Assembly: GCA_934667465.1 (NCBI GenBank)
Contig: CAKUMG010000515.1
Coordinates: 1-5,233 of the forward strand
DNA: 5,233 nt
Direction: 5' to 3'
Source of the DNA: an uncultured Actinoplanes sp.
GTDB taxonomy: Bacteria; Actinomycetota; Actinomycetes; Mycobacteriales; Micromonosporaceae
The translations under genes and the position numbers were made by a program. Of this stretch, positions 4,341 through 5,233 are shown one piece after another; the stretch's first letter is position 1, and every line of letters starts with the position of its first letter. A model generated the notes under the pieces. It saw only the letters and a list, made by a program, of their open reading frames with translations, was not told where the DNA came from and did not search any database.

Positions 4341-5233
4341 ATGCCCTCGTTGCGTCTCGCTCTCGCCCAGGTGAACTCGACAGTCGGAGACATCCCCGGC
4401 AACACCGCCGCGGTGCGCCGCTGGACCCGCCGTGCCGCGGACGCCGGCGCGCAGCTGGTCGCGTTCCCGGAGATGATGCTCACCGGATATCCGATCGAGG
4501 ACCTGGTGTTCCGGAACTCGTTCGTCGAGGCGTCCCGGTCGGCCCTCGAACAGCTCGCCACCGACCTGGCCGCCGACGGGCTGGGCGGGATCGCCGTGGT
4601 CGTCGGCTATGTGGACGCCGACGGGCCCGCGCCGACCAGCGCCGACGCGCAGCCGGGCCGGGGCCGCCGGGACGCGTCCGCGCTGCTGATCGGCGGCCGG
4701 GTCGCGGCCACCTACTTCAAGCACCACCTGCCCAACTACGGCGTCTTCGACGAGGACCGCTACTTCGAGCCGGGCGATTCACTGACAGTGGTACGCCTCG
4801 GCGAAGCAGACGTGGCATTGACCGTGTGCGAGGACCTGTGGCAGGCGGGCGGGCCGTTCGCCGCCGCGCGCCGGGCCCGGGTCGGGCTGGTCGTCAACAT
4901 CAACGCGTCGCCGTACGAGCTCAACAAGGACGACGTCCGCCTGCCGCTCGTGCAGCGCCGGGCCGCCGAGGCGGGCGCCACCGTGGCCTACGTCAACCTG
5001 GTCGGCGGGCAGGACGAGCTGGTCTTCGACGGCGACTCGATGATCGTGAGCGCGGGCGGCGAGCTGCTGGCCCGGGCCGGCCAGTTCTCCGAGGAGCTGC
5101 TGGTGCACGACGTCGAGGTGGGCCCGGTCGCCGCCGCGGTGGGCTCCGCGCCGCCCGCGCCGCAGGCCTCGGCCGAGTCGCTGCACGGCGAGGACGCGGG
5201 CCCCGACGACATGGCGATCGTGCGGGTCGACGG
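4341..5233 (+). CDS. nadE: Glutamine-dependent NAD+ synthetase, N-terminal part (runs off right edge)
   Basis: The first 297 codons of NadE, which makes NAD+ from deamido-NAD+, ATP and glutamine. The visible part is the nitrilase-fold glutaminase domain that supplies ammonia through a tunnel to the synthetase domain, which lies beyond the edge. The Glu-Lys-Cys triad is present: Glu44 in FPEMMLTGYP, Lys127 in YFKHHLPNYGVFDEDRYF, Cys163 in TVCEDLW. VVNINASPYE (184-193) and NLVGGQDELVFDG (219-231) are further hallmarks. A poorly conserved Pro/Gly/Asp-rich insert lies at about 92-112, and a Pro/Ala-rich linker from about 268 leads to the next domain. The ATG at 4341 begins the MPSLRLALAQVNSTVGD strand expected for the family. 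The nearest upstream ATG (4309) is out of frame. The ribosome site (GGGGAA, 10 nt away) is weak. Divergent from glnA2, with 166 bp between. Confidence 0.95.
   Translation, partial: MPSLRLALAQVNSTVGDIPGNTAAVRRWTRRAADAGAQLVAFPEMMLTGYPIEDLVFRNSFVEASRSALEQLATDLAADGLGGIAVVVGYVDADGPAPTSADAQPGRGRRDASALLIGGRVAATYFKHHLPNYGVFDEDRYFEPGDSLTVVRLGEADVALTVCEDLWQAGGPFAAARRARVGLVVNINASPYELNKDDVRLPLVQRRAAEAGATVAYVNLVGGQDELVFDGDSMIVSAGGELLARAGQFSEELLVHDVEVGPVAAAVGSAPPAPQASAESLHGEDAGPDDMAIVRVD

Overview
The window is very GC-rich, with strong codon-position bias, GTG starts and actinobacterial gene families. Together with the glnE–glnA2 neighbourhood this points to a high-GC actinomycete. The GlnE and GlnA2 sequences look most like Micromonosporaceae (Actinoplanes/Micromonospora relatives), but that placement is from memory, not a search.

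Layout. Five genes are read on the minus strand, right to left: glnA2-type glutamine synthetase (4174-2822), a DUF350 membrane protein (2309-1884), a GNAT acetyltransferase (1676-1236), a class I glutamine amidotransferase (935-150) and the N-terminus of glnE (148 to the left edge). Divergent from glnA2, on the plus strand, is the N-terminal amidase half of glutamine-dependent NAD+ synthetase nadE (4341 to the right edge). The two ends of the window are thus nitrogen/glutamine genes: a glutamine synthetase, the adenylyltransferase that controls glutamine synthetase, an amidotransferase-fold protein one base from glnE, and a glutamine-consuming NAD+ synthetase.

The middle is different. The GNAT and DUF350 genes lie between two inverted copies (977-1126 and 2669-2817) of a roughly 150-bp element that are about 91% identical by hand alignment. 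Three tandem arrays lie inside these borders: a 27-bp unit running over the GNAT stop codon, a 29-bp unit running over the DUF350 stop codon, and a 22-bp unit next to the right-hand element. The whole 1.84-kb segment (977-2817) looks like a repeat-bounded cassette placed between glnA2 and the amidotransferase-glnE pair. In Mycobacterium tuberculosis glnA2 and glnE are immediate neighbours in the same orientation. The 150-bp element contains a hairpin in which one base pair covaries between the two copies.

Regulation, as far as the sequence shows: TANNNT -10 candidates lie in front of the amidotransferase (consistent with a leaderless mRNA), DUF350 and glnA2. A GlnR-like box (GTAAT-6-GAAAC) overlaps the glnA2 candidate. 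I see no -10-like motif in front of the GNAT gene, which may be read from the DUF350 transcript. I found no tRNA, rRNA, CRISPR array or transposase gene.
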